Shown: one piece after another, positions 1 through 6,544 of the stretch
How the letters are laid out: each line of letters starts with the position of its first letter
Position numbering within the stretch: the stretch's first letter is position 1
Source: JBBCJM01 sp037190175
Lineage (GTDB): Bacteria > Pseudomonadota > Alphaproteobacteria > Rhodobacterales > Rhodobacteraceae
Assembly (NCBI GenBank): GCA_037190175.1
Contig: JBBCJM010000143.1
Location: 1-7,435 of the forward strand
Length of the DNA: 7,435 nt
Reading direction: 5' to 3'
Notes under the pieces: model-generated
Seen by the model: only the letters and a program-made list of their open reading frames with translations
What the model was told of the DNA's origin: nothing
Database searches by the model: none
Translations under genes and position numbers: made by a program

Positions 1-140
1 AGCGTGAAGTCGTCGGTATGGCACAGCCCCGTCGCCTTCACCTCCACCAGGACCTCGCCCTCCCGCGGGTCCTCCAGCTCAACCTCCATGATCTCCAGCG
101 GTCTCCCCGCGGCAACCGCCACGGCAGCTCGGGTGCGCAT
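1..140 (-). CDS. adhC: S-(hydroxymethyl)glutathione dehydrogenase / class III alcohol dehydrogenase, N-terminal part
   Basis: Only the first 46 complete codons are present; the gene continues beyond the left edge. The visible protein begins MRTRAAVAVAAGRPLEIMEV and reaches KATGLCHTDDFT. This is the characteristic start of zinc-dependent class III alcohol dehydrogenases, which oxidise the formaldehyde-glutathione adduct to S-formylglutathione with NAD+ in the cytoplasm. Cys40 in the GLCHTD motif is the expected first ligand of the catalytic zinc, and Thr42 the expected proton-relay residue. The start at 138-140 is supported by a good ribosome binding site (AGGGAGGA on the minus strand) a few bases upstream. 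The gene diverges from the I78 lipoprotein gene across a 122-bp gap. Family assignment is firm for medium-chain zinc alcohol dehydrogenases. The class III (glutathione) assignment rests on N-terminal resemblance to alphaproteobacterial AdhI/FlhA/AdhC, because the glutathione-binding region is outside the window. A GFA-family gene lies 6 kb to the right, but no functional link can be shown. Confidence 0.88.
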   Translation of the reverse strand, partial: MRTRAAVAVAAGRPLEIMEVELEDPREGEVLVEVKATGLCHTDDFT

Positions 141-170
141 CGTCGTCCTCCCTGTCGGTCGGCGGCAGCC

Positions 171-189
171 TGCGGCAGAAAAAGCCGCA
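171..189 (-). other. Small hairpin in the adhC leader region
   Basis: A perfect 6-bp inverted repeat (TGCGGC, 171-176, and GCCGCA, 184-189) encloses a 7-base A-rich loop (T-rich on the minus strand). It lies about 30 bp upstream of the adhC start. The surrounding 122-bp divergent gap also holds GC-rich partial palindromes at about 198-230. I could not identify a convincing -35/-10 pair for either divergent gene. This may be a leader hairpin or a regulator site, or simply chance in GC-rich DNA. Confidence 0.25.
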
Positions 190-262
190 TGTCCACCGCC
201 CGCCCGGGAACCATGCGGGCCCGGGCCGTATTGAACATCACTGGCCGCAAGAGGAGGTAGCC

Positions 263-544
263 ATGCGCCTGACCGTCCTGACCCTTGGCTCCGCGATGCT
301 GGCGCTGTCCGCCTGCGTCGTGGTGGAACCGCCCGTGGTTGTGGAACCCGATCCCGACGCCTGCCGGGCCTCGACCTATCAGGGGCTGGTCGGCCAGCCC
401 GCCCGGGTGCTGGCCTCGATGGCGCTGCCCACCCCCACGCGGGTGATCCGGCCGGGCCAGGCCGTCACCATGGACTACAACGCCTTCCGGCTGAACGTCG
501 AGATCGACCGGCGCGAGCGGATCTCCCGCGTGTACTGCGGCTGA
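263..544 (+). CDS. I78-family peptidase inhibitor-like lipoprotein
   Basis: This is a 93-residue secreted lipoprotein. Residues 1-17 form a lipoprotein signal peptide ending in the lipobox L15-S16-A17-C18, so Cys18 should be lipidated and the protein anchored to a membrane facing the periplasm. A short Val/Pro-rich linker (19-33) leads to a compact domain from about 34 to 93. Its DACRASTYQGLVGQP opening, the RVIRPGQAVTMDY middle and the RLNVEID...RVYCG ending match the I78 family (type member: the Aspergillus elastase inhibitor AFUEI). Cys34 and Cys92 bracket the domain and probably form the family's single disulphide. The start is supported by an AGGAGG ribosome binding site at 250-255. The target protease is unknown, and many bacterial I78 proteins have no tested inhibitory activity, so the family call is firm but the role is inferred. 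The gene converges on the cytochrome c' gene with only 4 bp between stop codons. Confidence 0.85.
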   Translation: MRLTVLTLGSAMLALSACVVVEPPVVVEPDPDACRASTYQGLVGQPARVLASMALPTPTRVIRPGQAVTMDYNAFRLNVEIDRRERISRVYCG

Positions 545-548
545 GCCG

Positions 549-977
549 TCAGTCGCGATAGGTGGTATGGCAGGACTGGCAGGTGCCGCCGATGGCGCCC
601 ATGCCGGCCCGCAGGGTGTCGACCGAGCTGAGGTCCAGCGCGGCGGCGGCGGTGCCCAGCGCCTCGCCCTGGGCGGTGAAGTCGGCGAAGTTCTCCCAGA
701 TCGCCGGCCGCGCCTTGGAGGCGGGGTCGGTCGCCGGTTCCTCGAACCTGACCGGGATCTCGGCGGCATTGGCCACCAGCCCGTCGCGCGCCGCACCGGC
801 GGCGGCGGCGTCGAAGGCGGCGCGGCCGGCCGCCATGTCGCCCAGCACCCGCATATGCGCGGCGTTGCCGTCCATGAGTTCCTGCCGTGCCCGGGCGATG
901 GGGTCCGTCGCCTCCGCCGCCATCGCCACCGTGGTGACGGCCGCCAGCATCCCTGCAATCCATGTCGTCGCGCGCAT
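549..977 (-). CDS. Cytochrome c' / c-556 family monohaem cytochrome
   Basis: The protein has 142 residues. Residues 1-20 are a Sec signal peptide (MRATTWIAGMLAAVTTVAMA), so the mature protein is periplasmic. The only haem-binding motif, C133-Q-S-C136-H137, lies almost at the C-terminus and is followed by TTYRD. This placement, together with the N-terminal ARQELMDGNAAHM helix and overall length, is diagnostic of the four-helix-bundle cytochrome c' family. Members are high-spin NO/CO-binding proteins (c') or low-spin electron carriers (c-556). Met35 sits where c-556 proteins carry a Met sixth ligand, but the sequence alone does not settle which subtype this is. The start at 975-977 was chosen because it begins the signal peptide and has a purine-rich GAGGGAAAG just upstream. 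The frame stays open much further upstream, but only as an antisense shadow of serB. A possible -10 (TATGCT, minus strand, 1032-1037) lacks a good -35. The gene is 110 bp downstream of serB and may be independent of it. Confidence 0.87.
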   Translation of the reverse strand: MRATTWIAGMLAAVTTVAMAAEATDPIARARQELMDGNAAHMRVLGDMAAGRAAFDAAAAGAARDGLVANAAEIPVRFEEPATDPASKARPAIWENFADFTAQGEALGTAAAALDLSSVDTLRAGMGAIGGTCQSCHTTYRD

Positions 978-1087
978 CTTTCCCTCGCCTCCCGCTGGGT
1001 TGGGCCGCTCCTTCACGGGCGGCTGGGGTGCAGCATAGGCGCGGCTTTCCGTCGGGGAAGCGTCAGCAAGGCGGCTTGGGCGCCTTC

Positions 1088-1990
1088 TCACGCGGAATTC
1101 ATCATGTCGCCTTCGGGCGTGATGAAGTCGCCCAGCCCGTAGCCCTGCAGGTAGAGAAGCGCGGTGAGGTCGCCGTGGTTCACCCGCAGCTCGACCTGCG
1201 CCTGCACCGCGGGCTTGGCGTGCAGCGCCACCCCCATCCCGGCCAGGTGCAGCATGTCGAGGTCGTTGGCCCCGTCGCCCACCGCGATGGTCTCGGCAGG
1301 ATCGAGCGCCAGCCTGGCGGTGAGTTCCTGCAATGCCTCGACCTTGGCGGCGCGGCCCAGGATCGGCTCGGCCACCTGCCCGGTCAGGCAGCCCGCCTCG
1401 GCCAGCAGCGTATTGGCGCGGTGTTCGTGGAAGCCCAGCCGTTCGGCCACCGGCCCGGTGAAGGCGGTGAACCCGCCCGAGACCAGCGCGGCATGGGCGC
1501 CCGCCGCCCGCATGGTGGCGATCAGCGTGGCGGCCCCGGGCATCGGCGTGATGCGGCAGGCGAGCACCCGGTCGATCACGTCCTCGGACAGGCCGGTCAG
1601 CAGCGCCACCCGCTCGCGCAATGCGCCCTCGAATTCCAGCTCGCCGTTCATGGCGCGCGCGGTGATGGCGGCGACATGGGCGCCGACCCCGGCCTCGGCC
1701 GCCAGTTCGTCGATGCATTCCTGCCCGATCATGGTGCTGTCCATGTCGGCCAGCAGCAGCCGCTTGCGCCGCCCGGCGATGGGCACCAGGCAGAGGTCCA
1801 CCCCGCGGGCCTGCATCTCCTCCCACACCTGCCAGCGGGTGTCGGGGATGCCGGGCAGGTCGAACTCGGCCGCCACGCCGGGGTTCAGCCAGCGCAGGGT
1901 GCCGCCGCCCCAGGCGTTGCGCAGGGCCTCGGCCAGGGTGGGGTCCACCGCCGGGTTGGCGGGGTTCGAGATCAGCACGGCGACGGGCAT
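1088..1990 (-). CDS. serB: Phosphoserine phosphatase SerB
   Basis: This 300-residue cytoplasmic HAD-superfamily hydrolase catalyses the last step of serine synthesis, O-phospho-L-serine to L-serine plus phosphate. All four HAD motifs are visible. Motif I is D82-M-D84-S-T86 (Asp82 nucleophile, Asp84 general acid/base); motif II is S171-G-G-F-T; the motif III lysine is K216 in GRAAKVEAL; motif IV is G238-D239-G-A-N-D243 for Mg2+ binding. The helical cap with the substrate-contacting GQE (89-91) and FEGALRERV (120-128) segments is typical of SerB. Residues 1-75 form the N-terminal extension found in many proteobacterial SerB proteins, here with little obvious ACT similarity. The start at 1988-1990 has GGAGAG seven bases upstream. 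The gene lies 67 bp downstream of the dihaem cytochrome gene on the same strand, with an inverted repeat in that gap. serC and serA are just beyond, on the other strand, so the full pathway is local. Confidence 0.96.
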   Translation of the reverse strand: MPVAVLISNPANPAVDPTLAEALRNAWGGGTLRWLNPGVAAEFDLPGIPDTRWQVWEEMQARGVDLCLVPIAGRRKRLLLADMDSTMIGQECIDELAAEAGVGAHVAAITARAMNGELEFEGALRERVALLTGLSEDVIDRVLACRITPMPGAATLIATMRAAGAHAALVSGGFTAFTGPVAERLGFHEHRANTLLAEAGCLTGQVAEPILGRAAKVEALQELTARLALDPAETIAVGDGANDLDMLHLAGMGVALHAKPAVQAQVELRVNHGDLTALLYLQGYGLGDFITPEGDMMNSA

Positions 1991-2004
1991 CGGCGGACTC
2001 TCCG

Positions 2005-2052
2005 GGTCAGGGGACGCCCGAGACGATAGACCACGCCGCGGCGGCCCTGACC
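2005..2052 (-). promoter_or_regulatory. Inverted repeat between the dihaem cytochrome gene and serB
   Basis: GGTCAGGG (2005-2012) and CCCTGACC (2045-2052) are perfect 8-bp inverted arms separated by 32 bases. The spacer contains a 10-bp perfect palindrome, CGCCGCGGCG (2034-2043). On the minus strand the second arm ends just before the serB ribosome binding site (GGAGAG). No U-tract follows, so it is not a classical intrinsic terminator. It could be a partial terminator, an RNA processing or stability stem, or a translational control element for serB. Function is inferred only from position. Confidence 0.4.
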
Positions 2053-2057
2053 AGAGT

Positions 2058-2891
2058 TCACGGGATGTCGGGCAGCGGCGGCAGGCCGCGCAGGTAGAGG
2101 ATCACCGCCGCCATGTCCTCCTGCGTCATCCGCGCCAGATAGCCGTAGGGCATCGGCGGGAACATGGGCGAGCCGTCCGGCCGCCGGCCCTCGGCGATCA
2201 TCGCGGCGACCTCGGCGTCGGAATAGCCGGCCAGCCCGTCCGCGTGGCTGGTGAGGTTGGAGGCGACCGAGACGCCCCAGGGTCCGTGAAACTCGAACCC
2301 GCCGCGGCCGAGGTCGGTGGAGAGCATCGGCCCCTGCGGCCCCATCGGCGTGTGGCATTCCATGCAATGCGCCACCGGGCCGGCCAGATAGGCGCCGTAT
2401 TCCGCGCTCACCCCGCGCGGCACCTCGGCCACGCTCTCCACCGGCGGGCCCCAGGCCGGGGGCAGCGGGATGTGATAGGTGGAGGCCGGCATCTCGCCCT
2501 CCACCGCGGGCACCGAGCGCAGATAGGCCACCATCGCCATCAGGTCGGCGTCCGACAGGCCGCGGTACATGGCGAAGGGCATGGGCGGGCCGATCAGGCT
2601 GCCGTCGGGCCGGATCCCCTCGCGGATCGCGCGGGCAAGCTCGGCATCGCTCCACCCCGCGATGCGGCTGGCGGGGGTGATGTTGGGGGCGATGGCGGTG
2701 AAGGCCGGGTTCTCCTCCACCAGCCGGCCGGCCAGGTCGCGGCTGAAATCCGGGCCCTCGGGGGTCAGCGGGGTGTGGCAGTTGCCGCAGCCCGCCGGCC
2801 CCTGCACGAGGTAGGCGCCGCGCTCCAGCGGGGTTTCGGCCTGCGCGGACAGGGGAAGGGCGAGAGCGGCCGCGAGAAACGGTCTGAACAT
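2058..2891 (-). CDS. Periplasmic dihaem cytochrome c
   Basis: The protein has 277 residues. Residues 1-18 (MFRPFLAAALALPLSAQA) are a Sec signal peptide, placing the mature protein in the periplasm. Two class I cytochrome c domains follow. Domain 1 (about 20-130) has haem motif C35-G-N-C38-H39 and probable axial Met104 in GPPMPF. Domain 2 (about 163-272) has C176-M-E-C179-H180 and probable axial Met247 in PPMPYG. The two halves are clearly duplicated: each has the order CxxCH-TP, then SDAE, EG.RPDGS, PPMP and a final YLR helix. The ERGAYLV...GCGNCHTP opening resembles electron-transfer cytochromes that partner with periplasmic dehydrogenases, but no dehydrogenase gene adjoins it, so its donor and acceptor are unknown. 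The start at 2889-2891 begins the signal peptide and has AAGGA seven bases upstream; an earlier in-frame ATG at 2976-2978 would add a proline-rich, non-signal-like extension. serB follows 67 bp downstream. No transmembrane segment is seen after the signal peptide. Confidence 0.87.
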   Translation of the reverse strand: MFRPFLAAALALPLSAQAETPLERGAYLVQGPAGCGNCHTPLTPEGPDFSRDLAGRLVEENPAFTAIAPNITPASRIAGWSDAELARAIREGIRPDGSLIGPPMPFAMYRGLSDADLMAMVAYLRSVPAVEGEMPASTYHIPLPPAWGPPVESVAEVPRGVSAEYGAYLAGPVAHCMECHTPMGPQGPMLSTDLGRGGFEFHGPWGVSVASNLTSHADGLAGYSDAEVAAMIAEGRRPDGSPMFPPMPYGYLARMTQEDMAAVILYLRGLPPLPDIP

Positions 2892-2967
2892 GGTGGGATC
2901 CTTGCGAAAGGCTGGGAAAGGACTGGGGGGAAAACACCGGCTGCCGGGGGAACCCGGGTGCGACGGG

Positions 2968-2996
2968 ATCTGCGGCAAAATGCCTCAAGGCGTCAA
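2968..2996 (-). promoter_or_regulatory. Candidate promoter for the dihaem cytochrome gene (and possibly serB)
   Basis: On the minus strand, TTGACG (2996 down to 2991) is a good -35 match. Seventeen bases further on is GCAGAT (2973 down to 2968), a poor -10. Weak -10 boxes are common in GC-rich alphaproteobacteria. CTTGA occurs twice in close succession here and GCCTTGAGGC is a near-palindrome, so a regulator site is also possible. The implied leader before the cytochrome start is roughly 70 bases. Confidence 0.35.
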
Positions 2997-3076
2997 GCGC
3001 GCCGGCCCGGATTGCCTGCGCGATCGCCCCGACAGACTGGTCGGATGTCTGCGCGCCCGCTCCCCGCATTCCGCGC

Positions 3077-3105
3077 TTGCCAATCGCGCAGGCCGGGCGT
3101 AAGCG
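3077..3105 (+). promoter_or_regulatory. Candidate promoter for serC-serA
   Basis: TTGCCA (3077-3082) matches five of six -35 positions. It is separated by exactly 17 bases from TAAGCG (3100-3105), a weak -10. Transcription would begin near 3112, immediately before the first hairpin of the serC leader. That agreement between the promoter position and the leader structure is the main support. Confidence 0.45.
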
Positions 3106-3111
3106 CGGCGG

Positions 3112-3160
3112 CGGGACACCCTTCCCCAACGAAGGGCGAATATCTGGAAGGATACCAGAC
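3112..3160 (+). ncRNA. serC leader: serC leader RNA (5' UTR element)
   Basis: Two hairpins directly precede serC. Hairpin 1 pairs CCCTTC (3119-3124) with GAAGGG (3131-3136) around a 6-base loop. Hairpin 2 pairs TCTGG (3143-3147) with CCAGA (3155-3159), and its 7-base loop AAGGATA contains the ribosome binding site AAGGA (3148-3152), eight bases before the ATG. CCTTCC (3120-3125), most of which forms the 5' arm of hairpin 1, is also perfectly complementary to GGAAGG (3146-3151). The leader can therefore adopt a second fold that hides the ribosome binding site. A conserved 'serC' RNA motif upstream of serC in alphaproteobacteria is known from comparative genomics and is in Rfam. I assign this element to it from position, host type and the two-hairpin layout, without a covariance-model search. 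Its ligand or mechanism is not known to me. Confidence 0.65.
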
Positions 3161-4314
<1,154 letters not shown>

Positions 4315-4315
<1 letters not shown>

Positions 4316-4382
4316 GTGGGCAAATTGCCCACCCTACGCGGGTGGGCGATCACGCCCCGTAGGGTGGGCGATTCCGCCCACC
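4315..4382. repeat. REP-like palindrome cluster between serC and serA
   Basis: The motif GTGGGC(A/G) occurs five times in both orientations in 68 bp. Palindrome A pairs 4315-4323 with 4325-4333 (9 bp, single central base). A second pairs GGGCG (4344-4348) with CGCCC (4353-4357). A third pairs 4363-4370 with 4375-4382 (8 bp, ATTC loop). Alternatively, GCCCACCCTACG (4327-4338) pairs perfectly over 12 bp with 4358-4369 to make one long hairpin enclosing the second. The first arm uses the last base of the serC stop codon. The motif looks like repetitive extragenic palindromes; on RNA it could stabilise the serC message, attenuate serA, or both. No U-tract follows, so it is not a simple terminator. 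Confidence 0.7.
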
Positions 4383-4401
4383 ACCCCCCGAATTTCCCAT
4401 G

Positions 4402-4407
4402 AAGGAG
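4402..4407 (+). promoter_or_regulatory. serA ribosome binding site
   Basis: AAGGAG lies six bases (CCCCCC) before the ATG at 4414. It falls inside the in-frame codons that follow the alternative ATG at 4399, which has no comparable site upstream. This settles the start of serA at 4414. Confidence 0.8.
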
Positions 4408-4413
4408 CCCCCC

Positions 4414-6009
4414 ATGGCCCCCCGCGTTCTCGTTTCCGACGAACTCTCCGAAACCGCCGTCCAGATCTTCCGCGACCGTGGCGTCGAGGTCGACTACATG
4501 CCGAAGCTCGGCAAGGACAAGGAGAAGCTGGCCGAGATCATCGGCCAATACGACGGCCTCGCCATCCGCTCGGCCACCAAGGTCACCGAAAAGCTGCTGG
4601 CCAATGCCACGAAGCTGAAGGTCATCGGCCGCGCCGGGATCGGGGTGGACAACGTGGACATCCCCGCGGCCTCCAAGAAGGGGGTGATCGTGATGAACAC
4701 GCCCTTCGGCAACTCGATCACCACCGCCGAACACGCCATCGCCATGATGTTCGCCGTGGCCCGCCAACTGCCCGAGGCCAGCGCCTCCACCCACGCCGGC
4801 AAGTGGGAGAAGTCGCGCTTCATGGGGGTGGAGCTTTTCAACAAGACCCTGGGCGTGATCGGCGCCGGCAACATCGGCGGCATCGTCTGCGACCGCGCGG
4901 TGGGGCTGCACATGAAGGTGGTGGCCTATGACCCGTTCCTGTCCGAGGAACGCGCGAAGCAGCTGGGCGTCAACAAGGTGGAGCTGGACGAACTGCTGGC
5001 CCGGGCCGACTTCATCACCCTGCACGTGCCGCTGACCGACAAGACCCGCGGCATCCTGAACGCCGAGACCCTCGCGAAAACCAGGAAAGGCGTCCGCATC
5101 GTCAATTGCGCCCGCGGCGGGCTGGTGGACGAGGCGGCGCTGGCCGAGGCGCTGAAGTCCGGCCATGTCGCCGGCGCCGCCTTCGACGTGTTCGAGACCG
5201 AGCCGGCCACCGACAGCCCGCTCTTCGGCCTGCCGAACGTGGTGGTCACCCCGCACCTGGGCGCCTCCACCACCGAAGCGCAGGAGAACGTGGCCCTGCA
5301 GGTGGCCGAGCAGATGTCGGACTACCTCTTGACCGGCGCGGTGCAGAACGCGCTGAACATGCCCAATGTCTCGGCCGAGGAGGCCGCGGTGATGGGGCCC
5401 TGGATCAAGCTCGCCTCGCACCTCGGCAGCTTCGTCGGCCAGATGACCAGCGAGCCTATCCGCGCGATCAACATCCTCTACGACGGGCGGGTGGCCGAGA
5501 TGAACCTGGCCGCGCTGAACCAGTCGGTCATCGCGGGGGTGCTGAAGGCGCAGAACCCCGACGTGAACCTGGTCTCGGCCCCCATCGTGGCCAAGGACAA
5601 GGGGATCCAGATCTCCACCACCCGGCAGGACAAGACGGGGGTGTTCGACGCCTTCATCAAGGTCACCATGGTGACCGACAAGCGCGAACGCTCGGTCGCC
5701 GGCACCTGCTTCAGCGACGGCAAGCCGCGGTTCATCCAGATCAAAGGCATCAACATCGACGCCGAGATCGGGGCCCACATGCTCTATACCACCAACGAGG
5801 ACGTGCCAGGGATCATCGGCCTTCTGGGCATGACCATGGGCAAGAACAACGTGAACATCGCCAACTTCACCCTGGGCCGGTCGGGGCCGGGGCAGGATGC
5901 GATCGCGCTTCTGTACCTGGACCAGCCGATCGACCCCAAGGTGGTCGAGACGCTGGAGAGCACCGGCATGTTCCAGCAGGTCCGCCCGCTGGCCTTCGAG
6001 GTGGGCTGA
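4414..6009 (+). CDS. serA: D-3-phosphoglycerate dehydrogenase SerA (long, ACT-containing form)
   Basis: This 531-residue cytoplasmic enzyme oxidises 3-phosphoglycerate to 3-phosphohydroxypyruvate with NAD+, the committed step of serine synthesis. The substrate and NAD domains span about 1-315. The Rossmann motif is G150-A-G152-N-I-G155, and the 2-hydroxyacid dehydrogenase catalytic residues are visible as R234 (NCARGG), E263 (FETEP) and H281 (TPHLGAS). Residues about 320-450 form the intervening domain of the long type I enzymes (as in Mycobacterium). About 455-527 is a C-terminal ACT domain (LYTTNEDVPGIIGLLG...) expected to bind serine for feedback inhibition. Length and domain order are complete. 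The start at 4414 is chosen from its ribosome binding site and the conserved APRVLVSDEL opening; an ATG five codons earlier is less likely. It follows serC by 98 bp in the same direction. The codons are strongly biased to C- and G-ending forms, as expected for a well-expressed housekeeping gene. Confidence 0.97.
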   Translation: MAPRVLVSDELSETAVQIFRDRGVEVDYMPKLGKDKEKLAEIIGQYDGLAIRSATKVTEKLLANATKLKVIGRAGIGVDNVDIPAASKKGVIVMNTPFGNSITTAEHAIAMMFAVARQLPEASASTHAGKWEKSRFMGVELFNKTLGVIGAGNIGGIVCDRAVGLHMKVVAYDPFLSEERAKQLGVNKVELDELLARADFITLHVPLTDKTRGILNAETLAKTRKGVRIVNCARGGLVDEAALAEALKSGHVAGAAFDVFETEPATDSPLFGLPNVVVTPHLGASTTEAQENVALQVAEQMSDYLLTGAVQNALNMPNVSAEEAAVMGPWIKLASHLGSFVGQMTSEPIRAINILYDGRVAEMNLAALNQSVIAGVLKAQNPDVNLVSAPIVAKDKGIQISTTRQDKTGVFDAFIKVTMVTDKRERSVAGTCFSDGKPRFIQIKGINIDAEIGAHMLYTTNEDVPGIIGLLGMTMGKNNVNIANFTLGRSGPGQDAIALLYLDQPIDPKVVETLESTGMFQQVRPLAFEVG

Positions 6010-6075
6010 GGCTTTTCCCTTGGAACCGGCGGCGGGCGATGGCAGTTCCTTCGCCGAAACCGGGGGAGAGGCGGA

Positions 6076-6465
6076 ATGGAACAGGTCACCGGCGGCTGCC
6101 TGTGCGGCAAGGTGCGGATCACCGCCACCGGGCGGCCCTACCGGGTGGGGCTCTGCCATTGCCTGGACTGCCGCAAGCACCACGGCGCGCTGTTCCACGC
6201 CTCGGCGATCTTCCCGGCCGGGGCGGTGCGGGTGGAGGGCGAGACGCGCGCCTGGAAGGGCCGGCATTTCTGCCCCCGCTGCGGCTCGCCGGTCTTCGGG
6301 CGCAGCGGCGACGAGGTGGAGCTGAACCTGGGCGCGCTGGACGCGCCCGACCGGTTCCGCCCGACCTATGAGCTCTGGACCATCCGCCGCGAGGCCTGGC
6401 TGCCGGAGTTTCCGGTGAAGCACTACGACCGCGACCGCACCTCCTCCGGCCGGTCGGAGGAATAG
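6076..6465 (+). CDS. GFA/CENP-V family zinc-binding protein
   Basis: The protein has 129 residues with the full cysteine pattern of the GFA (CENP-V/GFA) domain. C8 and C10 are in GGCLCGKVR, C27, C29 and C32 in CHCLDCRK, and C66 and C69 in FCPRCGSPVF. These should bind one structural and one more labile zinc. The family is named for the Paracoccus glutathione-dependent formaldehyde-activating enzyme, which speeds formation of S-hydroxymethylglutathione. However, most members are uncharacterised and that activity has been questioned for some, so the exact role is not assigned. No signal peptide or membrane segment is visible, so the protein is cytoplasmic. The start at 6076 has a purine-rich GGGGGAGAGGCGGA upstream. 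The gene lies 66 bp after serA in the same direction and may be read through from it. The class III alcohol dehydrogenase at the left edge handles the same glutathione adduct, but it is too distant to call linked. Confidence 0.85.
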   Translation: MEQVTGGCLCGKVRITATGRPYRVGLCHCLDCRKHHGALFHASAIFPAGAVRVEGETRAWKGRHFCPRCGSPVFGRSGDEVELNLGALDAPDRFRPTYELWTIRREAWLPEFPVKHYDRDRTSSGRSEE

Positions 6466-6467
6466 CC

Positions 6468-6488
6468 GGTCGGCCATGGGGGCCGGCC
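6468..6488 (+). terminator. Possible terminator hairpin after the GFA gene
   Basis: GGTCGGCC (6468-6475) pairs with GGCCGGCC (6481-6488) over 8 bp, with one G-U pair and a 5-base loop. It begins two bases after the GFA stop codon. The following bases (CTCTGG) are not U-rich, so termination would be weak or Rho-assisted. Position and stem strength are the only support. Confidence 0.4.
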
Positions 6489-6491
6489 CTC

Positions 6492-6520
6492 TGGCCAAGC
6501 CCGCGCGCAGGGGCTAGCGT
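6492..6520 (+). promoter_or_regulatory. Candidate promoter for the metallophosphatase gene
   Basis: TGGCCA (6492-6497) is 17 bases from TAGCGT (6515-6520), which sits in GGGGCTAGCGTCC. The latter resembles weak -10 regions seen often in GC-rich alphaproteobacteria. Both boxes are poor matches to consensus. Transcription would start near 6527, leaving a very short leader. Confidence 0.3.
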
Positions 6521-6544
6521 CCGGCCGCGAAACCGGGGCCCCGC

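Noticed and set aside
198..230. GC-rich palindromic stretch (GCCCGC...GCGGGC) in the adhC/I78 gap as a terminator or operator.
   Set aside because: It lies between divergent genes, where no terminator is needed, and short G/C palindromes are frequent in this DNA. There is no spacing or motif match to a regulator I can name.
978..1826. N-terminal extension of the cytochrome c' frame running back through serB.
   Set aside because: The conserved product begins at 977 with a clear signal peptide and a ribosome binding site. The upstream part is antisense or out-of-frame serB sequence.
3077..3160. An earlier in-frame ATG for serC at 3077.
   Set aside because: It coincides with the proposed -35 and runs through the leader hairpins. 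The conserved SerC N-terminus and the AAGGA site support 3161.
4399..4413. Alternative serA start, adding MKEPP.
   Set aside because: The ribosome binding site AAGGAG is inside these codons and is correctly spaced only for the ATG at 4414.
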